A DNA stretch of 64,000 nucleotides from JACPVU01 sp964373255. GTDB taxonomy: Archaea > Aenigmatarchaeota > Aenigmatarchaeia > GW2011-AR5. Below are positions 1 through 10,023 of the stretch, piece by piece. The stretch spans positions 1 to 64,000 of the forward strand of contig CAYJTG010000001.1 of assembly GCA_964373255.1 (NCBI GenBank), in the 5' to 3' direction. The stretch's first letter is position 1. Each line of letters opens with the position of its first letter. The notes below the pieces were generated by a model. That model worked only from the letters and a program-made list of their open reading frames with translations. It did not search any database and was not told where the DNA came from. A program made the position numbers and the translations under genes.

Positions 1-2299
1 TGCCGCAATTAATTCCTATTGGTGAACTTGTTACTGTACCTGAGCCTGTGCCTGACTTGGTAACGGATAAACTATATGAAGTTGCTGGCGGTGTTCCAAC
101 TGTGAAATCAGCTATTAAATCAATTGTTGATCCAGCTTGCGTAACAGCTTTAATTTGATGATTAGCTGCATTTCCAGTATTCCATGGATTAGCAGCAGTG
201 GCACTTCCGCCTTGAAAATCCCACGGTGCTCCAAATTCATCTTTTACAAATAGATTATTCAAAAAGAAGCTTACTTTTGTTACGCCTGTTTCTGGTGTTA
301 CAAATATATAAACATTAGTGTTAGTAGGAAGGGTAGCTCCACTTAATGGTTGAGGAGATGACCTTGTTGAAGATAAACTATAAACTAAGTTATAATTTAT
401 TGCTGCTGTACTTGCGATGAATGATTTTGTTCCAGTTAAAGGATCTGTTCCGATATTTGGGGTTGGTGCATTATCTTTTACAGTAGAATAATAAGTATGT
501 GTTCCTGCAGAATATGTGGTTGGAGTAGTCAAACAAGTACAACTCGAGCTAGTACATACAGGACTAAATGTACAGGTTTGTTTTACTAAACCATCAACAT
601 AAATTTGTATTTGACCAATTCCGGAATTACCTGTATTTACATCTGAAGCTGTAGCTGTTAAAATAACTTGATCTGTATTAGTTGGATTAATTGGTGAGTG
701 AGAGACAGTGATTGTTGGAGCAATAGTGTCTAATAAGGTACTTACATTAAAATTATTTGTTATACTCATACCTAAATTTTTATTAATAGAATTATCTATC
801 GCAGTAGCATAATAAGTATGTATACTGCCAGATGTGTAAGGTCCTAAAGTAATGCTACATGAAGTTGTTAAATTACATTGTTTTACATTTACATTATCTA
901 CAAAAATACTTATTTGATAAATTCCACTGGCATCACTTGCAATAGCATTATAAGTAACTTGTTGTGTACTATTTGGGTTAATTGGCAAGTGTGTTATATC
1001 AACTATCGGAAGAGTTAAATCACCGCTAACAACTATTTCAAGTGTAACAGTAACTTTAGCTATATTGGAAGCTCTATTACTAGTATCAAATGCTTGAGCT
1101 TCTATCGTATTATTTCCTAGAGCTAAAGTAAGTTCAGTTTTCCAAGAGATACTCCTTCCTATTACAGAAATTGTTTTTTGCAATACACCATTAAGTTTGA
1201 TCTCAATTTGACTTAATTGAATATCATCCTTTGCAGTTCCTGTAATATTTATTAAAGGATTAATAAATTTTTGTCCATTTACTGGAGAGGTTATACTCAC
1301 AACTGGATTTTGTCTATCTGTTTTTCTTCTTGAAACTAACAAAAAGTAATTATTTCCATTTTGATTTTCTGCATAAGTAACAGCTAAATCATAAATTAGA
1401 TCATTATTTAGATCGATTTCTTCTGTTAATCCTTTTGTAATCGTTATTCTTTTTAACTTAGAATTAAATTCTAGTATAGCAATATTAGCATCTTTTTGAA
1501 TAACTTGCATAGTATGAATTTCATTATCAACGCTAAAACTTAATATAGAGGAACTTGTTATATCAATATAATAATCATTATCTAATTCGTCTAAATCATA
1601 ATTTTGTGCTATACTTAAAGGGTTGTTTGCAGAATAACTTATTTCTTCTGTTTCTTGATAACCTCCGCCACCTCCTGCTCCTCCACTCCCACCACCAGAA
1701 CTTCCATATTCATATCTATTGTCTGTAGGTTGAGTATAATCTATTGGGCTATCTATTGGGCTATCTATTGGGCTATCTATTGGGCTTGGCGGTGGAGTTT
1801 CTTCTTTTTTAAATGTGTCTAAAATTTCTTCTTTAAAACTATTTGCTATATTTTGAATGAATGTTTCAATTCTTTTAACACTAAAACTTAATTTATCTTT
1901 TTTAACGTCCCCATCTAAAGTTACATAAAGTATTTCAAGACTTCCAGTTACTGTTTCATCTTTAGTCCCCTCGAGGCATTCTAAAATAATTTTAACATCT
2001 TTATTATTTGATGTAATAAATAATGATTGATCTACGTAAGCACCAATGCAGTTACTTATACTAACAGATTCTGGAATTACTCTTAATTCCTTAACATCTG
2101 TTGCTTCTAATAAAATATAATTATCTTGATTTGGTTGAGCTTGTGTAACAACCTTAACTTCTTTGCAATTAAAAGAACCCTGAATATTGCAACTTATTTC
2201 TTCTTTGCCCTCACTAAAATAACTAACAAGTAATAATGCAATAATAATTCCAATAATTATTAAAGATACTAAAAATAAAGTTGACTGGCCTCTTTTCAA
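1..2299 (-). CDS. Partial AT-rich surface protein with archaellin/pilin-type leader and Ig-like repeats
   Basis: An uninterrupted frame of 766 codons runs off the left edge; I checked every codon for stops. It starts at TTG (2297-2299), with GGTGAT just upstream. The N-terminus, MKRGQSTLFLVSLIIIG, looks like a class III (archaellin/pilin) signal peptide: a basic start, a GQS cleavage site, then a hydrophobic helix to about residue 27. Residues to about 165 form a first domain. A DSPI repeat (about 170-186) and a Gly/Ser-rich linker follow, then Ig-like repeats. One repeat resembles the IYVDGNWKKTC repeats of the protein at 3042-8816. The visible end has the GSGTVTSSP signature of bacterial-type surface repeats. 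Base composition is far more AT-rich than its neighbours and Leu is mostly TTA, which suggests transfer. Function unknown; probably a cell-surface filament or adhesin subunit. Confidence 0.85.
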   Translation of the reverse strand, partial: MKRGQSTLFLVSLIIIGIIIALLLVSYFSEGKEEISCNIQGSFNCKEVKVVTQAQPNQDNYILLEATDVKELRVIPESVSISNCIGAYVDQSLFITSNNKDVKIILECLEGTKDETVTGSLEILYVTLDGDVKKDKLSFSVKRIETFIQNIANSFKEEILDTFKKEETPPPSPIDSPIDSPIDSPIDYTQPTDNRYEYGSSGGGSGGAGGGGGYQETEEISYSANNPLSIAQNYDLDELDNDYYIDITSSSILSFSVDNEIHTMQVIQKDANIAILEFNSKLKRITITKGLTEEIDLNNDLIYDLAVTYAENQNGNNYFLLVSRRKTDRQNPVVSITSPVNGQKFINPLINITGTAKDDIQLSQIEIKLNGVLQKTISVIGRSISWKTELTLALGNNTIEAQAFDTSNRASNIAKVTVTLEIVVSGDLTLPIVDITHLPINPNSTQQVTYNAIASDASGIYQISIFVDNVNVKQCNLTTSCSITLGPYTSGSIHTYYATAIDNSINKNLGMSITNNFNVSTLLDTIAPTITVSHSPINPTNTDQVILTATASDVNTGNSGIGQIQIYVDGLVKQTCTFSPVCTSSSCTCLTTPTTYSAGTHTYYSTVKDNAPTPNIGTDPLTGTKSFIASTAAINYNLVYSLSSTRSSPQPLSGATLPTNTNVYIFVTPETGVTKVSFFLNNLFVKDEFGAPWDFQGGSATAANPWNTGNAANHQIKAVTQAGSTIDLIADFTVGTPPATSYSLSVTKSGTGSGTVTSSPIGINCG
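1739..1786. repeat. Four tandem 12-bp units encoding DSPI repeats
   Basis: Four exact copies of atctattgggct lie in tandem inside the partial surface gene. On the minus strand they encode Ser-Pro-Ile-Asp repeated four times, just before a Gly-rich linker. The unit is a multiple of three, so changes in copy number would lengthen or shorten the linker without breaking the frame. Confidence 0.95.
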
Positions 2300-2357
2300 T
2301 ATATCACCATATTTATTATTTATAATTTTTATAATAATTAACTTATAGTATTTAAGA

Positions 2358-2678
2358 TCAGGGCAGATCCCTTGCAAGGCTGTCTAAAGAATCAGTTATG
2401 TCGTTTACCTCGTCGACAAGGTCGCTGATCCTGGCTGCGGATCCTGTACCTGCCTGCGGGTTTGCTTTTATGGCAGCCCCCTGCTCATCAGCGCGCAGGA
2501 AAATCATAGAAAACGCCAATGCCAGCACTACAAAGAAGACGATCAGAGCGTAGGACTTTCTCGCCTCGCGCCTTTCTTCCTTTTCGACGTCACGTACCGC
2601 GAAAACCGTGCTCTGGATGGCATTTCTTTGCCCGGCGGCGTAATTCTTGGCGCGGCTTTTTTGTCTGCGCTTTCTCAT
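2358..2678 (-). CDS. Small single-pass membrane protein with SLDSL tail
   Basis: This 106-residue protein has a strongly basic/charged N-terminal half (about 1-42), one membrane helix (about 43-62, YALIVFFVVLALAFSMIFL) and a short outer tail ending in DITDSLDSLARDLP. Its start lies 4 bp after the stop of the upstream gene at 2683-2952, so the two are probably co-transcribed. The tail resembles the ends of that neighbour (DITSSLDSLG) and of the lipoprotein at 11958-12155 (DIDQSLGG). I do not recognise a family. The tail is predicted to form a short amphipathic helix that could pair with a partner at the cell surface; this is inference. Confidence 0.7.
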   Translation of the reverse strand: MRKRRQKSRAKNYAAGQRNAIQSTVFAVRDVEKEERREARKSYALIVFFVVLALAFSMIFLRADEQGAAIKANPQAGTGSAARISDLVDEVNDITDSLDSLARDLP

Positions 2679-2682
2679 TCAA

Positions 2683-2952
2683 TCACCCCAGGCTGTCCAA
2701 GGAACTGGTTATGTCGTCTATGTCGCTTGATATATCGCCTATGCTCACCGCTGCCCCTGTTCCGCTTCCTGCACTGCTTATGGGATTGTCTGCCGCGATG
2801 TTATTTTTATCTGTGCCAACCGCTTCCTGATTGCTGAGATACATGAAAGAGAATGATGAAATTACTGCTGCAGCTATCATGACTAATACGGCAGCGTAGA
2901 TCTTTCGCCGCTCCTCTGCCCGCGCCTCTCTAAGGGCTTCTTCGATTGGCAT
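2683..2952 (-). CDS. Small single-pass membrane protein with SLDSL tail (paralogue)
   Basis: An 89-residue protein with a charged Glu/Arg-rich N-terminus (1-17), a membrane helix (about 19-40) and an outer tail ending IGDISSDIDDITSSLDSLG. The architecture and C-terminal motif match the next gene at 2358-2678, so they look like a tandem paralogous pair. The gene lies 89 bp downstream of the giant Ig-repeat gene on the same strand and is likely part of that transcription unit. Function unknown. The shared tail suggests a common docking partner, but nothing in the sequence identifies it. Confidence 0.7.
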   Translation of the reverse strand: MPIEEALREARAEERRKIYAAVLVMIAAAVISSFSFMYLSNQEAVGTDKNNIAADNPISSAGSGTGAAVSIGDISSDIDDITSSLDSLG

Positions 2953-3041
2953 GAAAATCGCCTTTGAAATTATAATTATCAGAACATAAATCAGGACATA
3001 ACATCTGCTTTTCGTTCGACATTCTTACTGATCTTATTTTT

Positions 3042-6000
3042 TTACTTTCTCAATATATCAACAGCTTGAGTAACATACGCTTTGATACTGCCCAGCTTGC
3101 TCTTTATCTCAGCCAGCGAGCTCTCTGTCACCGAAGACCTGCTCACAATAATCTTTATGTCTTGCACAGCCGCGACAGCCTTGTCTATTGAAGATTTGGC
3201 GCTTGTGTATTTTGAAGCCGCTGCGCTGTCACCGGCTGATGTGTAGAAGTCTGACAACGTCTCCAGCCTGTCTCCCGACTGCTGCAGCTTGACCTTGAGC
3301 ACGTCTGTCTTTGTGATGAGCTCAAGCAGGGCGGTCTGGTCAATCTGCGTCGTGGTTGGCGGCGTTGTTGGCTGGACTGGTGATGGGGCGCCAGGGCTTG
3401 CGCCGCCTCCTTCGTTTACATTAAATGTTGCTGTAGCAGTTGGTACTGTAGGCTTCTCAGCAAATATCACCTTAAGCGTGTAGGTGCCTAATGTATCTGT
3501 CTTTGAGTAAGAGGTGTAGTACACCTTCAGGCAGTTGCCTTCCAAGCATCTAGCAGGGACTACGTTGGAAAATCCAATTGAATCCAACGTTCCATCAGGT
3601 CTTGTTACAATAATTTTCAGAGGTTCTACTTTGTTTATATCGCCTTCCTTTGCGCTTACCGCAAGCGCTATTTCTACATTGTCATTGATAGTGTAATATC
3701 TCTTGTCAGTCTTGAGGAATGCTTCTGACAAAAATCCTGATCTAGACACACCCACAACATTGATGCTTGTTGGCGATCCTGGCGGAAGTTGTGTTGAATC
3801 TAAATATCTGTAGTTTCCTATGTTGTCCAGCATATCTGCAGAAATTTTCCACGTCCCTCCTTCTGAGTTTTGGGGGAATGTGACTACTCCTTTCCACGTA
3901 TCTGTTGTGCCATCGCGTGTGAGTTGTGCAAAACTACGATCCCACGAAGGGCTTGCAAACCAGACACCCACCCGATGAACACCCGAAAGATCGTCGCGAA
4001 CAGTTGCCTCGACATCGACACTTGCTTCAGAACTTCTGGTGTCGATGGACGTGGGATTTATCATGAGGCTTATGAGCACTGGTGCTGATGTATCGCTTTT
4101 GCTGGAAAAGACCGTAATGCCTGTTGATGATCCTGAAGGAATCTGCGCCGAATCTAACTGCCTGTGGTTGTTTATTTTATCCCACATATCTGCAGAAATT
4201 TTCCACGTCCCTGCTTCTGAATATTGGGGAAATGGGGCTTTTCCCTTCCATATATCTGTTGTTCCATCGCGCCGTAAATAAGTATAAATATATTTTGAAC
4301 CAGAAGGACTTTTAAACTGGACATTCACCCATTCAACGCCTGAAAGGTCGTCTGTAATCAATGCTGCTACATCAGCTGTCTTATCGCTTTCGGAAACATC
4401 GATCGATGGCGGGTCTATAGTGAGTTGCACCAGTTCTGGTCCTGTATTATCCCATAATGAAGTTACAATAATGTTTCGTGGCGATCCCGCCGGAAGCTGT
4501 TCTGGAGTTAAGTACATATTGTTATACGCAATATCGTACGCTGATGCAGAAATTTTCCACTCTCCTGGCTCTGAGTATCGAGGGAATATTGCTTTTCCTT
4601 TCCAGACGTCTGTTGCACCGTCGCGTTTGAGATCGGCAAAAATACCTTGTGAACCAGAAGGATTCACAAACCATACATTTACCCAGCGAACGCCTGAAAG
4701 GTCGTCTTTGACCGTGGCCTCGACATCGACACTTGCCTCAGACCTTGTGGTGTCGATAGATGTCGGGGTTACTCTAAGGTTTGTAAGCTTTGGAGCTGTT
4801 GTGTCCGGGGATATAATGAATTCATTGCTCTCTCCGTATGCGCCTGTGCTTTCAGGCTGGGCGCCTACGCGTACCTTGAATCTGCCTGACTTGAAATCTT
4901 TAGGAATTTCCCAGTCGTAGTAACCCACTCCAAGTGTGCCTGATGAGCCAATACTGATTGATTCGCCTGAGAAGTCCGATATGGTCTTGATGTAACGTGG
5001 GCTGCTTGAAAATGATGGCGCCTCCCATTTTATTCTATAAGTCTCTCCTTTCTTCCACTCATCGCCGTATGCCGGGGATGTGACTTTTATTTGCGCCGGG
5101 CCTGATACAGTTATCGCCTTTGAGAGCTGGTTGTTGTTCTCATTCGACTCCACAATCTTGTTGTCAGGGTCTATGACAGCCTTGAGCGTGTGCGCTCCAC
5201 TCTTCATCTGAAATACAAACGACGCGGAAAGAGTTGAAAATGATATCTCTTTTTTACCGAGGCTGCTGCCTGCCTCGTCATATAGGGCAACGTAAGGTTT
5301 TTCAGACGTTCCTGTTAGACCACTTGCTTTGGCAAGCACAGACACAGCGATATCAGAGCCCTCTGACGGTGTTGTGGTTTGTATCTGTATATTATCGATT
5401 GACCAGTCAGGTTTGGGCTGTAACGTGAAATATCTCTGGTCGCCATAACCTTTCATGCCAGATAAGTCCTGTGCAGTGCAATACCACCAATAATACTGAT
5501 AACTGTTAGAATAAGAAAACGATTTTGTAAACGATGCTGTAGCAGATGTTCCGCTAACAGTTTTGGACTCAGTGATCAAATTTGGCTGTTCTGAGGTGCG
5601 TATGACTAATTCTATGCTTTTTAATTCTGATGCGCTCTGCGCAGAGCATGAAAATGTTATGGGCGTATCAGCAATGAGTGCAGCGCCGTTTTCAGGTGAG
5701 AGCAGTTTCACCTCTGGCGGCTTTGTGTATGGAGAAACATAAACGCTTTTCGGAGATCCTTGCGGCAGCTCGTAATACTTATAATATTTTACATTGCCCA
5801 CATTGTCGGTAAGTGTTACTCCAATATACCAGTCGCCTGTCGGTGTGGACGCAGGGAATCTTATAGTGCCTTTCCACGTGCCACTGTTTGCCGTGCCGCC
5901 CGAAAGGTAAAATGATTGCGTGCTTACTTCAAGTCCTGTGTAATGATTAAAACTGACACTCATACCGCTGACGCCACTGGCTTGATCCATGACATTAGCT

Positions 6001-8816
6001 GTCACTACTACATTCGAGGCGATGCTACTGACAATAGACCTTGGCTCAATGTTAAGGCCTGTAAGTGTTGGCGGCGTTGTGTCCGGGCTGGCTGAAACGA
6101 CAGCAATAGAAGACGAAAATCCTGCGGCCTGCAGGTCTGATGGACTTAGATATCTCAAATTATTTGCATTATCCTGCATATTCACGTGCAATTTCCATGT
6201 GCCTGCCTCTGAATATGCCGGAAATGTTAATGTGCCTGACCATAAGCCACCGTTTGCTGTGCCTGATATGAGTGACAGATTTTTGGCGATGTTTTGTTGC
6301 CCAGACGGGCTTGAAAGATAGGCTTCTACAAACTTTGCGCCGCTGCTGTCGTCAAGAACACTGGCGTTCACAGTGACTGTTGCTGATAAGCGGGAAACGT
6401 CAATAGAAGTCGGTGTTATTGAAAGTGTGTTGAGTATTGGCGGTGTTGTGTCTGCTGTGCCAACATTGAATATTACACCACTTATCCCTGTTTCTGGTGG
6501 CAGTCCTGTAAATGATGGCGCTGCTGAATACGAGCCTGCAAGATTTGTATTTGAGTACGAGCCAAAGTATGTTTTGTAGCATATAGTTGTGCCTACTTCA
6601 CATGTTCCTGGTGGTTGAATAGTAGATAACGATGCTAATTCCTTTGCCCCATTAGGCCTAACAACAGTTATTGAATTAAGAATTATATTATTAATTATGT
6701 TTGCGTTGGCCGTGATTCTAACCGTGAGCTTGACCTCTTCATTCAAGCTGTAAGAAGATTTATCTGTTTTGATTGAGACTGTCGGCGGGGTTGTTGTGCT
6801 GGAAGAAACCGTAAATGATCCTGTCGACGATGTTGTGGTGACACCGGTCTTGTCGACAGCCCTTGCGAAATACGTGTGCGTGCCTGCCGCGTACGTCTGC
6901 CCATAGGAACAGGAGTACGACGTGCCTGGGTTAATTTGATAGGCTGTTATCAGCGTCTCTGATGCCGTGCACGTCTTCTTCCAGTTGCCGTCGACGTAAA
7001 TAAGGATAGAGTTTATACCGTCGGCGTCTTTTGCGTCTGCTTTTATTGTGACCGTGTCTGTCGTCGTGGGTGTGGTGGTTGTGGATGAGTGCGAGACCGT
7101 TATAGTTGTTGGGTTATCTGGCGTTGTTGCAGAAGTTCCAACAGTAATAGTGAATTCTTTTGACGCCTGGTTGCCTTTGGTGTCTGTGACCTGAACCGTG
7201 AATTTAGATGTGCCTGCTGTTGTCGGCGTTCCGGTTATCGAATTCGCCAATGCCTGAAGCCCGGACGGAAGCGACGAAAAACTGAATGCGTACGGCGAGC
7301 CGCACGAGCCGGACGGGCTGACAGAAAACGTAGCTGAGTATGGCGTGCCGACTGTTGCTAGCAGTGAGTTTGATGATGCTATTGAAAGCGAACACGGGCC
7401 TGTGTAAGCAATGCTATCAGTAAATCCGAGCAGTTTGAGCTGGCTCGCTGGCAGGCTTTTGATATTTCCTGCGTTATCTGATATCCTAATCTCGAGGTCA
7501 AATTTCCACGTGCCTGTATCGTAGCTCATCAGTGGCGGGAATGGGATTGCGCCTTCCCACTTGCCTGACGACTGCACAAATGAAAGATAGTTACTCGTGA
7601 GTGCGATAGACGATGAAGAGGTAAATTTAGCCTCAACATATTTTACGCCACTGCTGTCATCGGTAGCGCCGGCTTTTACTGTGACGTATTGCGTAGATCC
7701 AGAGGTAGCAATAGAGGTCGGCGTTACTGTGAGGTTTGAAAGCTGCGGCGGCGTTGTGTCCGTAGGTGTCGTTGAAACTGAACTTATAATAATGCTAAAC
7801 GGTTTTTCAAGTGTTGATACTGCTGGCGAAGAACTGTCGCGCACTTTTACGTTAAAATAATATGTCCCTGCGGTTGTCGGCGCCCCGCTTATTGCGCCAT
7901 CCGACGATAAGCCGAGCCCTGGCGGCAGCGAGCCTGAATAAATGCTCCAGACGTAAGGCATCTTGCACGCGCCTGACGGGCTCATTAGTAGTGTTGCCTG
8001 ATAGGACGACCCGACCGTGCCTAATGGCAGGGACGATGTTGATATTGAAAGTGTACACGGCGTCGATGACAAGCCTATGCTAATACTGAACGACTGTGTT
8101 GCCGATGTCCCGGAGCTGTCAGCCAATTTTACGGTGAATGAATATACGCCTGGTGTTGTCGGCGTCCCGCTTATCACGCCTGATGAGGATAAGCTGAGTC
8201 CTGGTGGAAGTGGAAATGAAACTGGGTTGACAACGCTCCATGACAGGCTTGTGCACGAGCCTGAGAAGCTCGATGAAAGCTGCGTTGTTGTATAAGCTGT
8301 GTTTACTGTGCCTGATGGCAGAGACGATGTTGCTATAGTAGGACTGCACGGCTGTACAAATTCTGAGGCAACGCTGAACGATCCTGTCGACGATGTTGTG
8401 GTGACACCGGTCTTGTCGACAGCCCTTGCGAAATACGTGTGCGTGCCTGCCGCGTGCGTCTGCCCATACGAACAGGAGTATGACGTGTACGGGTCAAGGA
8501 GGCTCGCTGTGGTTACCGACCCTGGCGTCGTGCAAGTCTTCTTCCAGTTGCCGTCGACGTAAATAAGGATAGAGTTTATACCGTCGGCATCTGATGCGTC
8601 AGAATTTATTGTGACCGTGTCTGTCGTCTTTGCGGTTAGCGGTGAGTATGAAACTGTTATGGTTGTTGGGTTTATCACAAATCCGGTTATCTTCTGGCTT
8701 GTGCCGAAGAAGTCGCTGAACGCCTGATAGAAGTCGAACGAGTAAACAGGAACAGAAATAATTAACACGAATGCAAGAACCAATGCGATATGCCTGCTGC
8801 TAATCCTGTTATTCAT
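3042..8816 (-). CDS. Giant secreted Ig-repeat protein (1924 aa) with C-terminal helical domain
   Basis: Residues 1-26 are a Sec signal peptide (LVLAFVLIISVPVYS). The rest is a string of beta-sandwich repeats: Ig-like units with IYVDGNWKKTC (about 45-150 and 570-680); putative-Ig (He_PIG-like) units with SLPPGLSLSSSG and ISGTPTT (about 155-345 and 475-565); repeated units beginning DTTPP or DTTAP (about 350-470, 795-1020 and 1330-1660); a CARDB-like unit (about 1135-1235, with VESNENNNQ); and a Kre9-like unit with KGETYRIKWEAP. A Pro/Thr linker leads to a helical domain at 1829-1924 that is shared with the protein at 12418-15174. There is no C-terminal anchor, so it is probably secreted or held through partners. 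A likely adhesin or cell-surface scaffold; its ligand is unknown. Confidence 0.9.
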   Translation of the reverse strand: MNNRISSRHIALVLAFVLIISVPVYSFDFYQAFSDFFGTSQKITGFVINPTTITVSYSPLTAKTTDTVTINSDASDADGINSILIYVDGNWKKTCTTPGSVTTASLLDPYTSYSCSYGQTHAAGTHTYFARAVDKTGVTTTSSTGSFSVASEFVQPCSPTIATSSLPSGTVNTAYTTTQLSSSFSGSCTSLSWSVVNPVSFPLPPGLSLSSSGVISGTPTTPGVYSFTVKLADSSGTSATQSFSISIGLSSTPCTLSISTSSLPLGTVGSSYQATLLMSPSGACKMPYVWSIYSGSLPPGLGLSSDGAISGAPTTAGTYYFNVKVRDSSSPAVSTLEKPFSIIISSVSTTPTDTTPPQLSNLTVTPTSIATSGSTQYVTVKAGATDDSSGVKYVEAKFTSSSSIALTSNYLSFVQSSGKWEGAIPFPPLMSYDTGTWKFDLEIRISDNAGNIKSLPASQLKLLGFTDSIAYTGPCSLSIASSNSLLATVGTPYSATFSVSPSGSCGSPYAFSFSSLPSGLQALANSITGTPTTAGTSKFTVQVTDTKGNQASKEFTITVGTSATTPDNPTTITVSHSSTTTTPTTTDTVTIKADAKDADGINSILIYVDGNWKKTCTASETLITAYQINPGTSYSCSYGQTYAAGTHTYFARAVDKTGVTTTSSTGSFTVSSSTTTPPTVSIKTDKSSYSLNEEVKLTVRITANANIINNIILNSITVVRPNGAKELASLSTIQPPGTCEVGTTICYKTYFGSYSNTNLAGSYSAAPSFTGLPPETGISGVIFNVGTADTTPPILNTLSITPTSIDVSRLSATVTVNASVLDDSSGAKFVEAYLSSPSGQQNIAKNLSLISGTANGGLWSGTLTFPAYSEAGTWKLHVNMQDNANNLRYLSPSDLQAAGFSSSIAVVSASPDTTPPTLTGLNIEPRSIVSSIASNVVVTANVMDQASGVSGMSVSFNHYTGLEVSTQSFYLSGGTANSGTWKGTIRFPASTPTGDWYIGVTLTDNVGNVKYYKYYELPQGSPKSVYVSPYTKPPEVKLLSPENGAALIADTPITFSCSAQSASELKSIELVIRTSEQPNLITESKTVSGTSATASFTKSFSYSNSYQYYWWYCTAQDLSGMKGYGDQRYFTLQPKPDWSIDNIQIQTTTPSEGSDIAVSVLAKASGLTGTSEKPYVALYDEAGSSLGKKEISFSTLSASFVFQMKSGAHTLKAVIDPDNKIVESNENNNQLSKAITVSGPAQIKVTSPAYGDEWKKGETYRIKWEAPSFSSSPRYIKTISDFSGESISIGSSGTLGVGYYDWEIPKDFKSGRFKVRVGAQPESTGAYGESNEFIISPDTTAPKLTNLRVTPTSIDTTRSEASVDVEATVKDDLSGVRWVNVWFVNPSGSQGIFADLKRDGATDVWKGKAIFPRYSEPGEWKISASAYDIAYNNMYLTPEQLPAGSPRNIIVTSLWDNTGPELVQLTIDPPSIDVSESDKTADVAALITDDLSGVEWVNVQFKSPSGSKYIYTYLRRDGTTDIWKGKAPFPQYSEAGTWKISADMWDKINNHRQLDSAQIPSGSSTGITVFSSKSDTSAPVLISLMINPTSIDTRSSEASVDVEATVRDDLSGVHRVGVWFASPSWDRSFAQLTRDGTTDTWKGVVTFPQNSEGGTWKISADMLDNIGNYRYLDSTQLPPGSPTSINVVGVSRSGFLSEAFLKTDKRYYTINDNVEIALAVSAKEGDINKVEPLKIIVTRPDGTLDSIGFSNVVPARCLEGNCLKVYYTSYSKTDTLGTYTLKVIFAEKPTVPTATATFNVNEGGGASPGAPSPVQPTTPPTTTQIDQTALLELITKTDVLKVKLQQSGDRLETLSDFYTSAGDSAAASKYTSAKSSIDKAVAAVQDIKIIVSRSSVTESSLAEIKSKLGSIKAYVTQAVDILRK
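6817..7030. repeat. Internal DNA repeat, copy 1, in giant Ig-repeat gene
   Basis: Two blocks here (about 6817-6923 and 6973-7027) match 8380-8486 and 8536-8590 with only a few mismatches, separated by a diverged stretch. Both encode the Ig unit around IYVDGNWKKTC and HTYFARAVDKTGVTTTS. Such high nucleotide identity inside a gene of otherwise diverged repeats points to recent duplication or gene conversion. Confidence 0.85.
8380..8593. repeat. Internal DNA repeat, copy 2, in giant Ig-repeat gene
   Basis: Second copy of the repeat described at 6817-7030, in the same orientation and close to the N-terminus of the protein. Differences between copies are concentrated in the stretch between the two conserved blocks. 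Confidence 0.85.
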
Positions 8817-9095
8817 TCACCAACCTTCTCTGACCTCTTAAAAAATTGTGCATGACAGTATATTAAGTTTTTGGTAGCAAAAAGCAACTACTTTTGTTGT
8901 TTGTTATGCAAGTGAAACCAGAAAAACATGCCTAGATTCTTTTCTGATCACATATATATTCAATAAAAGCTGCGGACGTAAGCAAGGCAAAACATTAGCC
9001 TGTCGTTTCGGCATTTTTCGGTTCGACTTTACAAAACATCAGGCGTTCTTTTGGCTTACCTGTAAAAAAACATTCAGACAACACAGCATTTTTCG

Positions 9096-9983
9096 TCACA
9101 AAGGCACAGCCCTGCTCCTTGCTATGATGTCTTGATAAAGTGTAACATTTTCCAGTACGATTGTCTCCACGGCGGCGCCGATTGCAAGTATGATTATACC
9201 TACCACAAGCAGGATGATGCTTCTCATTACAATATTGCTGAAAAGCATGTGCTGTTCGACGTTTTTCTTGATCACGGCCGTGGATATCGTGCCGCCGGCT
9301 ATCACTGATTCAATGTAGGCGACGACCTCGAGCATCATGTGTGGCATCACTATAAGGAGTATGATTATGAAATAAATCGCTGCGTCCGTCAGCGGGTTTG
9401 CCCCTGCAAAGCCCGCGTTCCTCGCCGTGATGCCGAATATCGTCCCCCAGACCGAGGCGTTCCACGTTATAAGAAACACGCCCGCGCCGCCGATGAACAA
9501 AGAAACAGCGAATGTGACCATGATCACGACAAGGTTGTTCATAAAGATGCCCATAAACAGGTCATTATCAAATAGTATGTCCGTGCCAAACAGGCTGGCT
9601 TCGCCGCTTATATTTCTTATGTCAAGCTGCGCCCTGAAGAGTGCATTAGTCTGCAGGCTCGGAAGGACGATGGCTGCAGAGCTGTAGACGAGAAGCATGC
9701 CGAGGAAAAGCGCGACGTACGACTTCGTGAACGCCCCGTTGTCACGAAGCAGCTGCAGAATGCTGAGGTTCCTGAACCGCTCCTGGTCAAGCTTGTAGGA
9801 GATTATCATGTTTATGCTTGGGATTATGAGTATGGACGTGAACGCCACCGCCGCTATGGCCGGGTCGCGCGGGAATATTATGCGCGCTAGTATAATCCCG
9901 ATGAGCGCGTACACCCATCCCAGAAGAAAGGCGATGATATTCTGCCGCCCGAACCACGCCTCGGGGAAAGCCTTCTCGAGCAT
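9096..9983 (-). CDS. SpoIIM/DUF95-family multi-pass membrane protein
   Basis: A 295-residue integral membrane protein with about six hydrophobic segments (near residues 20-60, 95-115, 150-180, 185-200, 210-235 and 260-280). The segment with NNLVVIMVTFAVSLFIGGAGVFLI and the later MPHMMLEVVAYIESVIAG match the SpoIIM (stage II sporulation protein M) superfamily, which is common in archaea and not tied to sporulation there. The exact role is unknown; bacterial members act in membrane-linked cell-wall remodelling. The gene stands apart from both neighbours. The 279-bp gap on its downstream side (8817-9095) holds the promoter of the giant gene and nothing else I can identify. Confidence 0.85.
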   Translation of the reverse strand: MLEKAFPEAWFGRQNIIAFLLGWVYALIGIILARIIFPRDPAIAAVAFTSILIIPSINMIISYKLDQERFRNLSILQLLRDNGAFTKSYVALFLGMLLVYSSAAIVLPSLQTNALFRAQLDIRNISGEASLFGTDILFDNDLFMGIFMNNLVVIMVTFAVSLFIGGAGVFLITWNASVWGTIFGITARNAGFAGANPLTDAAIYFIIILLIVMPHMMLEVVAYIESVIAGGTISTAVIKKNVEQHMLFSNIVMRSIILLVVGIIILAIGAAVETIVLENVTLYQDIIARSRAVPL

Positions 9984-10023
9984 AAATGTAATTAGGCGCT
10001 CGTGTAAATAAAGATTGCGAGAA

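Noticed and set aside
8817..9095. Hidden gene in the gap before the SpoIIM-like gene
   Set aside because: Only very short frames are present on either strand; the gap holds a likely promoter for the giant gene and otherwise nothing I can support.
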